From positions 186,001 through 250,000 of the forward strand of contig NZ_SWBO01000001.1 of NCBI RefSeq assembly GCF_005116475.1: a stretch of 64,000 nt of DNA. The letters are read 5' to 3'. Positions 45,224-54,008 of the stretch are shown here, in pieces. The notes below the pieces were generated by a model that ran no database searches, was not told the origin of the DNA, and saw nothing but the letters and a program-made list of their open reading frames with translations. Every line of letters starts with the position of its first letter. The stretch's first letter is position 1. Made by a program: the position numbers and the translations under genes. This stretch comes from Pedobacter cryotolerans (GTDB taxonomy: Bacteria > Bacteroidota > Bacteroidia > Sphingobacteriales > Sphingobacteriaceae).

Positions 45224-45494
45224 CATTCATATTTCTTATTTGGTAAAGCAAAAGTACAGCTACGATGAATGTTAGTCGGGCTGTACGCTACCTTGCCTGC
45301 TGGCAGGAATCTTTTACCCCTAAATTTCCTAAAAGGGACTTTAAGTAAAAAGGATACCGCTTCCATCCCGTTTATTGAACAAGCTCTACTGCAAATCACC
45401 AAATTTTTAAAATAATTCTTCGCTTTACGGTTTCCCGTAAGGAATGTTCTTTTAGCGTATTTACATTTGATATCATCTCTATATCAATGTAATT
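45224..45494. other. Intergenic region with repeat-like pieces
   Basis: These 271 bases have no gene (a minus-strand 60-codon frame is rejected). They contain the inverted repeat GTACAGC/GCTGTAC (45254-45286), the near-palindrome CCTGCTGGCAGG (45296-45307), a stretch resembling a common Bacteroidota repeat (CCCCTAAATTTCC...AAAGGGACTTTAA, about 45317-45344), and TTACGGTTTCCCGTAA (about 45425-45440). These look like decayed dispersed repeats. Confidence 0.5.
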
Positions 45495-45707
45495 ATGCCC
45501 AATTTCTACCTCAACAGTCAAGCTCAAGCCAACGGAGATCATGAAGTACACAAAGAAAACTGTACGTTTTTGCCTTTAATTAAAAACAGAATTTTATTAG
45601 GCGATTTTAATTTTTGTAGCGATGCAATTACCGTTGCCAAACAAAAGTACCAAATCTCGAAACTTACAGGCTGCTACTTTTGTGCAAAAGGTTGCCATAG
45701 CAGATAA
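45495..45707 (+). CDS. Small Cys/His protein, conserved in Bacteroidota
   Basis: This 70-residue protein, beginning MPNFYLNSQAQANGDHEVHK, has a His-x2-His pattern (DHEVHKENC) followed by Cys in ENCTFLP, FCSDA, GCYFCAKGCHSR. The spaced Cys/His residues suggest zinc binding, as in short proteins of similar length (typical opening FYLN..AQ.NGDHEVH) that I recognise from Bacteroidota but cannot name. No signal peptide is present. It stands alone just upstream of the accessory nuclease/triad region. Confidence 0.7.
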   Translation: MPNFYLNSQAQANGDHEVHKENCTFLPLIKNRILLGDFNFCSDAITVAKQKYQISKLTGCYFCAKGCHSR

Positions 45708-45808
45708 AATACTATTTACGCTCAGATAAATGATGGGGGTTGTTTCTGGTGTAGGGCTAGAGCAACCGCCACATTTTGAAAGGAAGATTTTAAAAATTAA
45801 AATATAAC

Positions 45809-46873
45809 ATGGAACTAAAATTAAAACTCGAGCAGCTGCATCAGCGTGTAAGTGGATTAAAAGATCAAATTAACACCGAAGAAGCAACCAAAAATGCATT
45901 TGTAATGCCTTTTATACAAATTTTAGGTTATGATATTTTTAATCCAACAGAAGTAATTCCAGAGCATATTTGTGATATAGGAACCAAAAAAGGTGAAAAG
46001 ATTGATTATGTAATTAAAAAAAATGACGAGCCCATCCTCATTTTCGAATGCAAGCATTGGAAAGAAAATGCAGATGCGCATAATTCTCAATTGCACAGAT
46101 ATTATCACGTTTCTAAAGCAAGGTTTGGCGTGTTAACCAATGGGACAATCTATAATTTTTATACTGATTTAGAAAAACCAAATATTATGGATGAGAAGCC
46201 TTTCTTAACCATTGATATTGAAGATTTAAAAGATAGCTCAATTAAAATTTTAGAGAGTTTCACTAAAAACGAATACCATTTAGAGACAATTTTAGATTCG
46301 GCAGAAGCGCTAAAATATATCAAGGCAATCCGTAAAGAGTTTGAGAAGGAAATAGAAAATCCATCAGATGAACTTGTAAAGCTATTGGTTAATCGATTTT
46401 TCGACAAGCCTTTAATTGCCAGTAGAATGCTTGCATTTAAAGATTATACCAAAAAAGCTTTAGCTATTTCTATCAACGAATCTATTAGCCATAGGTTAAA
46501 ATCTGCCTTAAGCATTAACGAAAAAATAGAAAAGCAGGATGAAACCAAAACAAATACAATCGATCAAAATACTGATACAAATAAAGTAATAACCACAGCC
46601 GAAGAGTTAGAAGCTTTTCAAATAGTAAAAGCAATTTTACGTGAAAAAATCGCTTCTGATCGAATTTCATCAAGAGATACGCAGTCTTATTTTGGTGTTT
46701 TATTAGATGATAATAATCGTAAGCCCATCTGCAGGTTTCATTTTAATACCGTTAATAAATACATAGAAGTGTTTCATAACGGAAAAGATGCTGGTGAGAA
46801 ACATCAACTAAATAGCCTTGATGAAATTTATGATTTTAGAGAGAAGTTGCATGAGGCTTTGGACAGATATTGA
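45809..46873 (+). CDS. HSDR_N-type restriction nuclease-like protein
   Basis: This 354-residue protein has an N-terminal type I restriction enzyme R (HSDR_N) domain at about 10-130. The PD-(D/E)xK core is seen in KIDYVIKKNDEPILIFECKHW (catalytic Asp, Glu and Lys), with the upstream TEEATKNAFVMPFIQILGY block. The region from about 270 to the end (DRISSRDTQSYFGVLLDDNN, CRFHFNT) resembles the C-terminal domain of stand-alone proteins such as COG4748 members. There are no helicase motifs and no HsdM or HsdS partner nearby. It may be a defence effector, and it lies 36 bases before the vWA gene of the triad. Confidence 0.82.
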   Translation: MELKLKLEQLHQRVSGLKDQINTEEATKNAFVMPFIQILGYDIFNPTEVIPEHICDIGTKKGEKIDYVIKKNDEPILIFECKHWKENADAHNSQLHRYYHVSKARFGVLTNGTIYNFYTDLEKPNIMDEKPFLTIDIEDLKDSSIKILESFTKNEYHLETILDSAEALKYIKAIRKEFEKEIENPSDELVKLLVNRFFDKPLIASRMLAFKDYTKKALAISINESISHRLKSALSINEKIEKQDETKTNTIDQNTDTNKVITTAEELEAFQIVKAILREKIASDRISSRDTQSYFGVLLDDNNRKPICRFHFNTVNKYIEVFHNGKDAGEKHQLNSLDEIYDFREKLHEALDRY

Positions 46874-46909
46874 TAAAACATAAATAATTTCTAAATTAAA
46901 ACAAATCCA

Positions 46910-47596
46910 ATGAGTAACATCACAGAAATTCCAGACGTTGCGTCGTCAAGAACATTCCATCAATTAGGTATTTTAGTGCTTGACGGAAGTGGCTCTATGC
47001 AACATTATATCGGAGATGGAAACCGACCTTTGGCAGACAACGTAAATGTTTCCGTAAGGGACTTTTTAGGGTTTTTCAAAAACAGTTCAATTAAAAATAA
47101 TTTTTCAATTGCTGTGGTAACTTTTGATGACAATGCAACTATTCACACACCTATCACGCCATTGGAAGACATTGACGATTATGCCGACTATAATCCTGTA
47201 AATAATGGACACGGTGGCAGAACATTTATTGGCGGTGCATTGCAAAAAGCGGAAGAACTTGCTAAAGAGTTTTTATCTTCTCCCGAAGCTCTTCAAAATA
47301 GCATTGACCATAAAGTAAGTATTATTGTTTTATCGGATGGTTTGTGCTTAAAAGCAGATGAAACTCTAAATATTTCAAAACAAGTAAAGGAAAATGACAA
47401 AATTCAAATTTGTACAACATTGTTTTTAGCAAAAGAACAAATTGGAGAAGAAGAAACGAAGTTGGCTAAAAACGTACTTCTTGATGTTGCTTCTGCTCCT
47501 AATTTTTTCAAGACAAGTTATTCAGAAAATGATTTGAGACAATTTTTTACATCGTCTCTATCAGCAAATACTAAGTATGGAAAAACCGACATTTAA
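46910..47596 (+). CDS. vWA domain protein, TerY-like (triad component 1)
   Basis: This 228-residue protein is a single von Willebrand A domain. MIDAS motif DGSGS is at residues 25-29 (LGILVLDGSGSMQHY). A later Thr is in the GGRTFIGGAL stretch and the third Asp in IIVLSDGLCLK. All metal-site elements are present. It overlaps the next gene by 20 bases and is followed by PP2C and kinase genes in the order of the known TerY-P triads. TerY-type vWA proteins are thought to assemble with a PP2C phosphatase and a kinase in stress/defence signalling. No TerB, TerC, TerD or TerZ gene is visible here. Confidence 0.88.
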   Translation: MSNITEIPDVASSRTFHQLGILVLDGSGSMQHYIGDGNRPLADNVNVSVRDFLGFFKNSSIKNNFSIAVVTFDDNATIHTPITPLEDIDDYADYNPVNNGHGGRTFIGGALQKAEELAKEFLSSPEALQNSIDHKVSIIVLSDGLCLKADETLNISKQVKENDKIQICTTLFLAKEQIGEEETKLAKNVLLDVASAPNFFKTSYSENDLRQFFTSSLSANTKYGKTDI

Positions 47597-48464
47597 ATTA
47601 CTTACAGCAACAGGTACAGTTACAAACAAAACGGAAAATCAAGACGCACATATAGAACTTGAAAACGCAATTATTGTTGCTGACGGATTAGGTAGTCTAT
47701 CTTTTGCTGGAGAGGCTTCAAGCATAGTTGTTCAGAGTATCAATTCTGAATTACTCAACAATTTTGAAAAGTCTGAAATAACAGACTTCAAACAACTTTT
47801 TGAAAATGCAAAGAGCAAATTGATTGGTCAAGCATCAGAAAACGAGAATGACCCAAATCATTACGGAACAACAGCAATTGTTGCTTTGAACAAACAAGAA
47901 GAATTGGAAATTGCATATGCAGGGAACGGAGCGGTATGGCATATAAAAGGAAATTTTAACGAATTTCCGATTACATATTTATTTCCATGGAATGCTGTTA
48001 ACCTGTTAAATCCTCACTCTATTCCTCACGGAGGCAAAGAAGCTTTGTATAGATTAATTTCAGCAAACTCTTCTTTTCAAGAAGCAGAGCCAAGCGTAAT
48101 AAAGTTGAAGAAAGACAATTTCTTTGGAGATATTTTGATGATTTGCACCGACGGTATTTTTTCTAATGACCAATTGAATATGGGAAGCAATTCAGCTGGG
48201 AAATGGATAAAATTTGAAGAAACGATGAATTTATTTTTTCAAAAATTGAAATTATATTTTGAAGAAACAGCAGAACACAACCGTAAAAACTTAAACGAAT
48301 TTGTAACAAATTATTTAGAAGCAATAAAACCTTTAATTGATGACGATGCAAGTATTGGCATCTTAATCACACCTCAGGTTTTGCAGTATCAAGATAATAA
48401 AAGAATGGAAAACAACAATAACCTTTCAAATGATGAAGTAATTGAAAACAATCCAGCTCAATAG
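47577..48464 (+). CDS. PP2C-type protein phosphatase (triad component 2)
   Basis: This 295-residue protein has PP2C motifs: TKTENQDAHIE with Asp23, IIVADGLGSLSFAGEAS with Asp36-Gly37, a middle region YGTTAIVALN and ELEIAYAGNGAVW, MICTDGIFSND, and DDDASIGILI with the last metal-ligand Asp. It should dephosphorylate Ser/Thr residues, presumably those set by the kinase encoded next. It overlaps both neighbours (20 bases upstream, 23 bases downstream), so the three are one translational unit. Confidence 0.9.
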   Translation: MEKPTFKLLTATGTVTNKTENQDAHIELENAIIVADGLGSLSFAGEASSIVVQSINSELLNNFEKSEITDFKQLFENAKSKLIGQASENENDPNHYGTTAIVALNKQEELEIAYAGNGAVWHIKGNFNEFPITYLFPWNAVNLLNPHSIPHGGKEALYRLISANSSFQEAEPSVIKLKKDNFFGDILMICTDGIFSNDQLNMGSNSAGKWIKFEETMNLFFQKLKLYFEETAEHNRKNLNEFVTNYLEAIKPLIDDDASIGILITPQVLQYQDNKRMENNNNLSNDEVIENNPAQ

Positions 48465-50472
48465 CAACCTTTATAAGACAACCAATCTAAACACTGAGTT
48501 TGACAATATCAATCACTTTGTTATTGACGACAAACCTTTTGCAAGTGGCGGCTTTGGCGAAGTATATCTTTGCAAATCAGCCAATGGTAAAACATTAAAA
48601 AGGATTCAAGTAATAAAAATACTTCTAAATGATGGAACAGGTAGCGATGAAAGAGGCTTTAATACTATTAGAAGATTTCAAGATGAAATTTCAAAATACA
48701 ATGAAAAACTAAAAGATAATAACGAAAAAACCTTAGACAAGGTAAACGGACTTGGTGCTTTGCCACAATTTAGTTTTGAGGGAACACTCAACAATAAAAG
48801 AGTAACTGGTTATTCTGCCAATCTCTTAGAGAGTAAAAAATGGATTGAATTTGATAGTTTTTTCAACGAAGCAGATTTAGATAAAAGGAAGAAACTAAAG
48901 AACGAATTTTACAATCTTTCAGTAAATCATAGGTTAAAAATGGCTTATGATTTAGTTGAAGCTTTCAAGCATTTGGGCAATATGAATTTCATATATGCCG
49001 ACCTTAACCCTAAGAACTTCTTCGTAAATATGACCGAAGGCAAACTCTGCCTTATTGATTACGAAGGAGGTGCAATAAATGACAATCCTGAAATTTTTGG
49101 AAAACCTGGTGATTGGCTTGCTCCGGAAATTCAAAAGCAATTGAGAAGTGGGAAATCCTTAATAACTGTCGATTTTAATACCGATACTTGGGCTGTTGCG
49201 ATTGGTGTACATTTTCTGCTTTTTCCATTTCATCCTTTGTTTTTCTTGAAAACAGTAGGACGAGATGAAATAAGTAACTATTTTTTAAAATACAGGTATC
49301 CCGTAATTGATAAAACAGAAACCAATTTTAAAGACCCACAAGCTTATGATTGGTATATTGAAAGATTAAAGCAACTTCCAAATGGTATCATAAAGGCTTT
49401 TGATGAAACTGTAAATTATGGATACAAGAACCCAAGTAGAAGATTAAGTTACAAACAATGGCATCAAGCGATTGGCAGTTTAATGACTAAGCCAATTATA
49501 AAAAGGTTTACTTCCAATTCTTCTACAGTTCTGAATGGAAAAAGTGTAGAATTATTGTGGGATGTTGAAGATTTTGAAAGCATTAATATTGCTGGAATAG
49601 GATATATAACAGGCAAAAATTCAATTTCCGTATCTCCTACTCAATCGGTAATTTATAAATTAACTGCCGAAAACGCTTTCGGAAAAGTAGAACAAGAAAT
49701 TAGAATTGAAGTACTCGCCTTACCTAAAATCAAAGAGTTTAGAAGCAAACAACATAAAATCGAATTTAGTAAATCAACTGATTTAAAATGGGATATTGAA
49801 AATGCTGAAAAAGTAGAACTATTTTACGATGGAAAAAGTGAAGTATTAAACAATCGCGGAGAAAAAAAAATTGAACCTCAAAAACACACTCACTATAAAA
49901 TAGTTGCGACATCTTTAGACGGAAAAACAAAAATCGAACAAGAAGTAACAGTTGAAGTTTACAGCCGTATAAAAATCAAAAGCTTCACATCAAATTATTT
50001 ATTTGTGGTTGCTTCTGTTCCCGTTACGTTGAATTGGGACATTGAGAATGCAACTGAAATAGTGCTGGAAGACAATCTCGGAAACAAAACAGATGTATTC
50101 AACAATACAGAATTTTCAGAACACATCAAACAAGATACTACATACAGAATTTGGTGCAAAAATGAATTGTTTAACGAGACATCCGTAAAACTTCATATAA
50201 CAGTAATCCAGAACAAATATGAGCTTGAATTACTAAATTTAGTGCCCAAATTTGACCAAATTGTGCCTGACATTGGTAAAGCCATTAATCTTGATTATGA
50301 GTTCATTCCGACAATAGATTATGATATAGCACTTAGCTTGGAAACAATTGATTTCAACCTAACTATTGACCATAGTGACGGGACTATTTCAACAAATATT
50401 GCAAAAAAAGTATCGAAGCCAAAAAACATAAAATCAATTGTTGATAAAATCAAATCCTATATTAAACCTTAA
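48442..50472 (+). CDS. Ser/Thr protein kinase with C-terminal Ig-like repeats (triad component 3)
   Basis: This 676-residue protein starts at TTG inside the phosphatase gene. Kinase domain, about 24-340: Gly loop ASGGFGEVYLC (34-44), Lys59 in QVIKIL, catalytic loop FIYADLNPKNFF (Asp187, with Tyr-Ala instead of His-Arg), DYEG in place of DFG (Asp206), APE-like DWLAPEI, and TDTWAVAIG. All essential residues are present. Three beta-sandwich repeats of about 80 residues follow (near 350-435, 435-515 and 515-600), each with a (W/L)WD(V/I)EN-type core. A final about 75-residue domain is unassigned. There is no membrane helix, so it is cytoplasmic. Confidence 0.87.
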   Translation: MKTIQLNSNLYKTTNLNTEFDNINHFVIDDKPFASGGFGEVYLCKSANGKTLKRIQVIKILLNDGTGSDERGFNTIRRFQDEISKYNEKLKDNNEKTLDKVNGLGALPQFSFEGTLNNKRVTGYSANLLESKKWIEFDSFFNEADLDKRKKLKNEFYNLSVNHRLKMAYDLVEAFKHLGNMNFIYADLNPKNFFVNMTEGKLCLIDYEGGAINDNPEIFGKPGDWLAPEIQKQLRSGKSLITVDFNTDTWAVAIGVHFLLFPFHPLFFLKTVGRDEISNYFLKYRYPVIDKTETNFKDPQAYDWYIERLKQLPNGIIKAFDETVNYGYKNPSRRLSYKQWHQAIGSLMTKPIIKRFTSNSSTVLNGKSVELLWDVEDFESINIAGIGYITGKNSISVSPTQSVIYKLTAENAFGKVEQEIRIEVLALPKIKEFRSKQHKIEFSKSTDLKWDIENAEKVELFYDGKSEVLNNRGEKKIEPQKHTHYKIVATSLDGKTKIEQEVTVEVYSRIKIKSFTSNYLFVVASVPVTLNWDIENATEIVLEDNLGNKTDVFNNTEFSEHIKQDTTYRIWCKNELFNETSVKLHITVIQNKYELELLNLVPKFDQIVPDIGKAINLDYEFIPTIDYDIALSLETIDFNLTIDHSDGTISTNIAKKVSKPKNIKSIVDKIKSYIKP

Positions 50473-50474
50473 CA

Positions 50475-51857
50475 ATGAGAGATTTTTTTATTTGGTGCAG
50501 CGGTGCCAGTGTTGAAATTGTCAAAAAATGTGACGACAAAGAAATTAGCAAATACACCAATATTGGAATTGTCGTATTCTGTGTTGCGGTTCTATCAGTA
50601 TTTTCTGCTACTTATTTTCTCTCCTTTGCTTTTAACACAGAAAGCGTGTCTTTTGTATGGCTTTATCTTCCAATTGGGATTATCTGGGGTTTCATTATTT
50701 TATCGTTAGATAGAGCAATTGTGGCTACAATTAGTAAAAATGACAACTTAAAAATTCAAATTCTTAAATCTATACCTCGTATCGCTTTAGCTTTAATGAT
50801 TGGTATTGTTGTGGCTACACCTCTTGAGTTCAAAATTTTTGAGAAGGAAGTTGAAAATAAAATAAGAATAAAAGCTAAAGAGAAATTGAGTGTTGCTAAT
50901 TCTCAAAGTATACAAAATGAAGTCATCATAAAACAACAAGAAGTTGAGTCAAAAAAAACTGCTCAAGTTGTAGCACAATCCAATTTAGATAGAGAAGTGA
51001 AAAAAGGAACAGGACATGGTCCTGGATGGGGTAAATTAGCTAGTAGCTATAAGCTTCTTTTGGATCAAGCAACAAATAAGTTAAATATGGGGGAGGCTGA
51101 ATTAGATTCTCTCCAATTATTGAAAGTTAATAAAATAAATCAAGTTGATTCACTTCAAGTTGATAGGTATGTGCGAAATAACATTGGTGTAAGCCAGAGA
51201 GTTAATGTTCTTTACTATGACTTAGAAGGAAATACACATTTAGCTATAACTATATTATTTATGTTGGTAGAATTACTCCCATTACTTACTAAGTTAATGA
51301 GTAGTAAAGGATCTTATGATGAACTTATGCTTTTGGAAGAAAAACAAAGCTTGGACTTAGCAAATTTAAAACATCGCAAGGATTCTGAATTAAAGAGCGA
51401 CCTTTTAAGTATTGCTAACAAGAAAAAAATTCAAATAGCGACAATTAAACGTGAAATTGAAGAAAGCTTGCATAGAGAGATTTTGACCGAGGTTGCTAAA
51501 GCACAAAATCAAATCGCTTTAAAACGAGTTAAAGAATTTAAAGCAAACAATCTAAATAATCTTAATATTCCTAAATCCTCACCATTGAAAATTGAGAATA
51601 TTTTTTGGCTTCATATGGAGAAGGATAAAAAGATAGAATTTATGTTTAGAAATGGCAAAAATATAGACAATGAATTTAGGTTATATGAGGATGATAAAGT
51701 TAGTATTGGAATATGGAATTTTGACCAATCAAACAATATAATTTCTACTGAAATATTAGGCAATAAAAACGATTTTGAGGTATTAGAAATTCAATCTGAT
51801 AAATTAAAATTAAAATATATGGATACTGATTATAAAATGGAGTTTGAAAAATCATAA
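50475..51857 (+). CDS. DUF4407 membrane protein
   Basis: This 460-residue protein, 2 bases after the kinase gene, opens with MRDFFIWCSGASVEIVKKCD, a DUF4407 signature. Predicted membrane helices lie at about 30-52, 60-80, 97-117 and 254-275. Between the third and fourth is a long charged, coiled-coil-like region (about 125-235, partly periplasmic). A charged helical stretch follows the fourth. The C-terminal about 100 residues look like a small beta-rich domain. Function is unknown. The tight linkage to the kinase suggests it is the membrane arm of the triad system. Confidence 0.87.
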   Translation: MRDFFIWCSGASVEIVKKCDDKEISKYTNIGIVVFCVAVLSVFSATYFLSFAFNTESVSFVWLYLPIGIIWGFIILSLDRAIVATISKNDNLKIQILKSIPRIALALMIGIVVATPLEFKIFEKEVENKIRIKAKEKLSVANSQSIQNEVIIKQQEVESKKTAQVVAQSNLDREVKKGTGHGPGWGKLASSYKLLLDQATNKLNMGEAELDSLQLLKVNKINQVDSLQVDRYVRNNIGVSQRVNVLYYDLEGNTHLAITILFMLVELLPLLTKLMSSKGSYDELMLLEEKQSLDLANLKHRKDSELKSDLLSIANKKKIQIATIKREIEESLHREILTEVAKAQNQIALKRVKEFKANNLNNLNIPKSSPLKIENIFWLHMEKDKKIEFMFRNGKNIDNEFRLYEDDKVSIGIWNFDQSNNIISTEILGNKNDFEVLEIQSDKLKLKYMDTDYKMEFEKS

Positions 51858-51858
51858 G

Positions 51859-52038
51859 ATGTCTTGGCGTTTTCGAAAATCAGCAAATTTAGGACCTTTA
51901 AGAACTACGGTGTCAAAAAATGGTTTAGGTACAAGTTTTGCCTTTTTTGGCTTTCGTTTCGGAGTAACAACTGAAGGCAAGAAATACTGGAGTTTTGGGA
52001 TTAAGAGTACGGGTTTATATTACATTAAATATTATTAA
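51859..52038 (+). CDS. DUF4236 small protein
   Basis: The start at MSWRFRKSANLGPLRTTVSK matches the DUF4236 N-terminus, giving 59 residues. The ATG 15 bases upstream would overlap the preceding gene. The pattern of Gly/Phe-rich strands ending STGLYYIKYY is typical. Its function is unknown, and it often appears near defence or phage-like genes in my experience of family patterns. It starts 1 base after the DUF4407 stop and ends 1 base before the next start, so it belongs to the operon. Confidence 0.8.
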   Translation: MSWRFRKSANLGPLRTTVSKNGLGTSFAFFGFRFGVTTEGKKYWSFGIKSTGLYYIKYY

Positions 52039-52039
52039 A

Positions 52040-52672
52040 ATGAAAAAACATCAAGTTCACAACCTCATCATTTTAGATGAAAGCGGTTCAATGCAATCGA
52101 TTAAGAAGAGTATTATTCACGGCTTCAATGAAATTGTTCAAACTATAAAAGGCATAGAAAAAGAATATCCTGAACAGGAGCATTATATATCCTTAGTTAG
52201 TTTTAATGGTATTGGTCTAAAATTGCTTCATTTTATTGACCCAGTTAATAAATTAAATGAAATTGATGCAGAAACATACCAGCCAAATGCAAGTACACCC
52301 CTTTTTGATGCCTTGGGTTTTGGTATAAACAAGCTCCTTCAAGTTACACGCATGATTGAGAAACACAATGTATTGGTAACAGTTTTAACAGATGGAGAAG
52401 AAAACGCATCAAAAGAATATGCAGCTAAAGACATTAAGCTTTTAATCGAGGATTTAAAGTTAAAACGTTGGACATTTACCTATATTGGAACAGACCATGA
52501 CGTAGAAAAGTTTGCTAGCTCACTTTCAATAAATAATTCAATGTCATTTGATAAGAATGAAGAAGGAATTGCTACAATGTTTTCGAAAGAAAGAGAAGCT
52601 CGCAGCTTATTTAGCAAAAAAATAAGCTTAGACGAAGATACAAATCAAAATTTTTACAATAAGGATAAATAA
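52040..52672 (+). CDS. Second vWA domain protein of the cluster
   Basis: The start at MKKHQVHNLIILDESGSMQS gives 210 residues. The MIDAS motif DESGS is at residues 13-17, followed by ASTPLFDAL and VLTDGEENAS, which supply the remaining metal-site residues. The C-terminus is helical and charged. It is distinct from the first vWA gene (46910) and closer to the small DUF-type vWA proteins found alone. The 1-base overlap with the next start indicates cotranscription. Confidence 0.85.
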   Translation: MKKHQVHNLIILDESGSMQSIKKSIIHGFNEIVQTIKGIEKEYPEQEHYISLVSFNGIGLKLLHFIDPVNKLNEIDAETYQPNASTPLFDALGFGINKLLQVTRMIEKHNVLVTVLTDGEENASKEYAAKDIKLLIEDLKLKRWTFTYIGTDHDVEKFASSLSINNSMSFDKNEEGIATMFSKEREARSLFSKKISLDEDTNQNFYNKDK

Positions 52673-52944
52673 TGGGCTTAATGGAAATAACTTTATTGAT
52701 AATTACTTTATCAATATTTATCCTTCATGTTTTTTTAGGCTATAAATTGCTTAAGCTGAAAGGACACGATAATTATTGGGCTTACATTACGCTAATACTT
52801 AGTTTTGTGCCATTATTTTGGTTGGCTTGGGGTTGTACAGATTCTAAACTACCAAATAGTAAAACACGTATCTGGACTTATGTGAGTTTAGGTTATGGAG
52901 TTTTAGGTGTGATATATATAATTATTAAAAGATCTCAACAATGA
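52672..52944 (+). CDS. Small membrane protein, 90 residues
   Basis: It overlaps the vWA stop by one base (TAATG). There are three predicted membrane helices: ITLLIITLSIFILHVFLGYK, YWAYITLILSFVPLFWLAWG, and IWTYVSLGYGVLGVIYIIIK. No family is recognised. Its coupling to the vWA gene suggests a membrane partner. Confidence 0.65.
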   Translation: MGLMEITLLIITLSIFILHVFLGYKLLKLKGHDNYWAYITLILSFVPLFWLAWGCTDSKLPNSKTRIWTYVSLGYGVLGVIYIIIKRSQQ

Positions 52945-52963
52945 TTTAAAACATCACTAACTA

Positions 52964-53296
52964 ATGTCCACCCAAATCAAAATCATCCTTGCTATTCTTC
53001 TATTTCTCTGCCTTGCAAAAATGCCATACGCTTATTACGAGTTATTTAGGATTATTGCGATAGTAGGCTTTGGCGTTTTAGCTTATCAAGCGCATCTACA
53101 AAAACTACAAGTAGAAATGGTTATTTTTATAGCTTTGGTATTGTTATTTCAACCATTTTTTAAAATTGCTTTGGGTAGAGAAATATGGAATATCGTTGAT
53201 GTAATTGTGGGTATATATTTAATCCTTTCCATTTTCATCAAAACAAAAAAACAATTTGCTGAAACAAGTTCGGGGAATGAATTTAAACAACATTAA
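52964..53296 (+). CDS. Small DUF6804-like membrane protein
   Basis: This 110-residue, very hydrophobic protein has three to four membrane helices. The segment LCLAKMPYAYYELFRIIAIV is the DUF6804-type signature (a PY.YY.-R turn between helices). Small proteins of this family are widespread and uncharacterised. It starts 19 bases after the preceding gene and ends 10 bases before the thermonuclease start. Confidence 0.7.
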   Translation: MSTQIKIILAILLFLCLAKMPYAYYELFRIIAIVGFGVLAYQAHLQKLQVEMVIFIALVLLFQPFFKIALGREIWNIVDVIVGIYLILSIFIKTKKQFAETSSGNEFKQH

Positions 53297-53306
53297 GAAA
53301 AAAATA

Positions 53307-53831
53307 ATGATTAAAAAGGTTAAATTTGTTTCGCCCATTTTATTTCTCTTCATTGGTATTTCCTGTAGCCAAAACACTACGCAGCCAATAATACTCACCA
53401 CCTTCGAGCAGCAAACATTTGTCGCCAAAGTAATCCGTATAATAGATGGCGACACGATGGAAGTTTTATACGAAGAAACGCCCATCAAAATTCGTTTAGC
53501 ACACATCGATTGCCCCGAGAAACGTGGTAAGCAACCTTTTGGTAATCAAGCTAAAATTGCCTTATCAGATTTATGTTTTGGTCAGAATGTAACTATTTAC
53601 GGAGAAAATTACGATAGGTACAATCGTTTAATTGCTGTAATTGTAAATGAGAATAAACAGCAAGTAAATCAAGAATTGGTTAAGCAAGGCATGGCTTGGC
53701 ATTTTAAAAAATATTCAACCAATCAAACATACCATCAACTAGAATTGGAGGCCAGAAAAAGCAGAATTGGCTTATGGAAAGATGCCAATCCAATAGCACC
53801 ATGGAAATGGCGAAAAAACAATACACTTTAA
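53307..53831 (+). CDS. Thermonuclease (SNase) family lipoprotein
   Basis: The start at MIKKVKFVSPILFLFIGISC gives a lipoprotein signal (Cys20) and 174 residues. SNase-like motifs: VIRIIDGDTMEV (metal Asp), IRLAHIDCPEKRGKQPFG (Arg/Glu pair of the active site), YDRYNRLIAVI (second Arg), VNQELVKQGMAW, and RIGLWKDANPIAPWKWR. It should be an envelope-anchored nuclease acting on extracellular or periplasmic nucleic acid. It is not evidently part of the triad operon, but lies 10 bases after the last small membrane protein gene. Confidence 0.9.
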   Translation: MIKKVKFVSPILFLFIGISCSQNTTQPIILTTFEQQTFVAKVIRIIDGDTMEVLYEETPIKIRLAHIDCPEKRGKQPFGNQAKIALSDLCFGQNVTIYGENYDRYNRLIAVIVNENKQQVNQELVKQGMAWHFKKYSTNQTYHQLELEARKSRIGLWKDANPIAPWKWRKNNTL

Positions 53832-54008
53832 ACTATATCAGCGCTGCTTAAACTTTAATTGTAATATATTTATCACGAATGAATAGATTTTTATAGATAA
53901 GGTTTTTAGTAAATTTCAGTTTATTACATTTACTAACTCCTCAAGTAAAACTATCTTGCGCTATGCTTGTTTAGCTTTAAAGGCATATTTAATGGAGAAT
54001 TTGTGTAA

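Noticed and set aside
45220..45402. 60-codon frame on the minus strand after the response regulator
   Set aside because: It spans palindromic and repeat-like DNA, and its predicted protein has no recognisable features.
46910..50472. Complete tellurite-resistance (Ter) operon
   Set aside because: The vWA/PP2C/kinase triad resembles the TerY-P part, but no TerB, TerC, TerD, TerE or TerZ homologue is present in the window.
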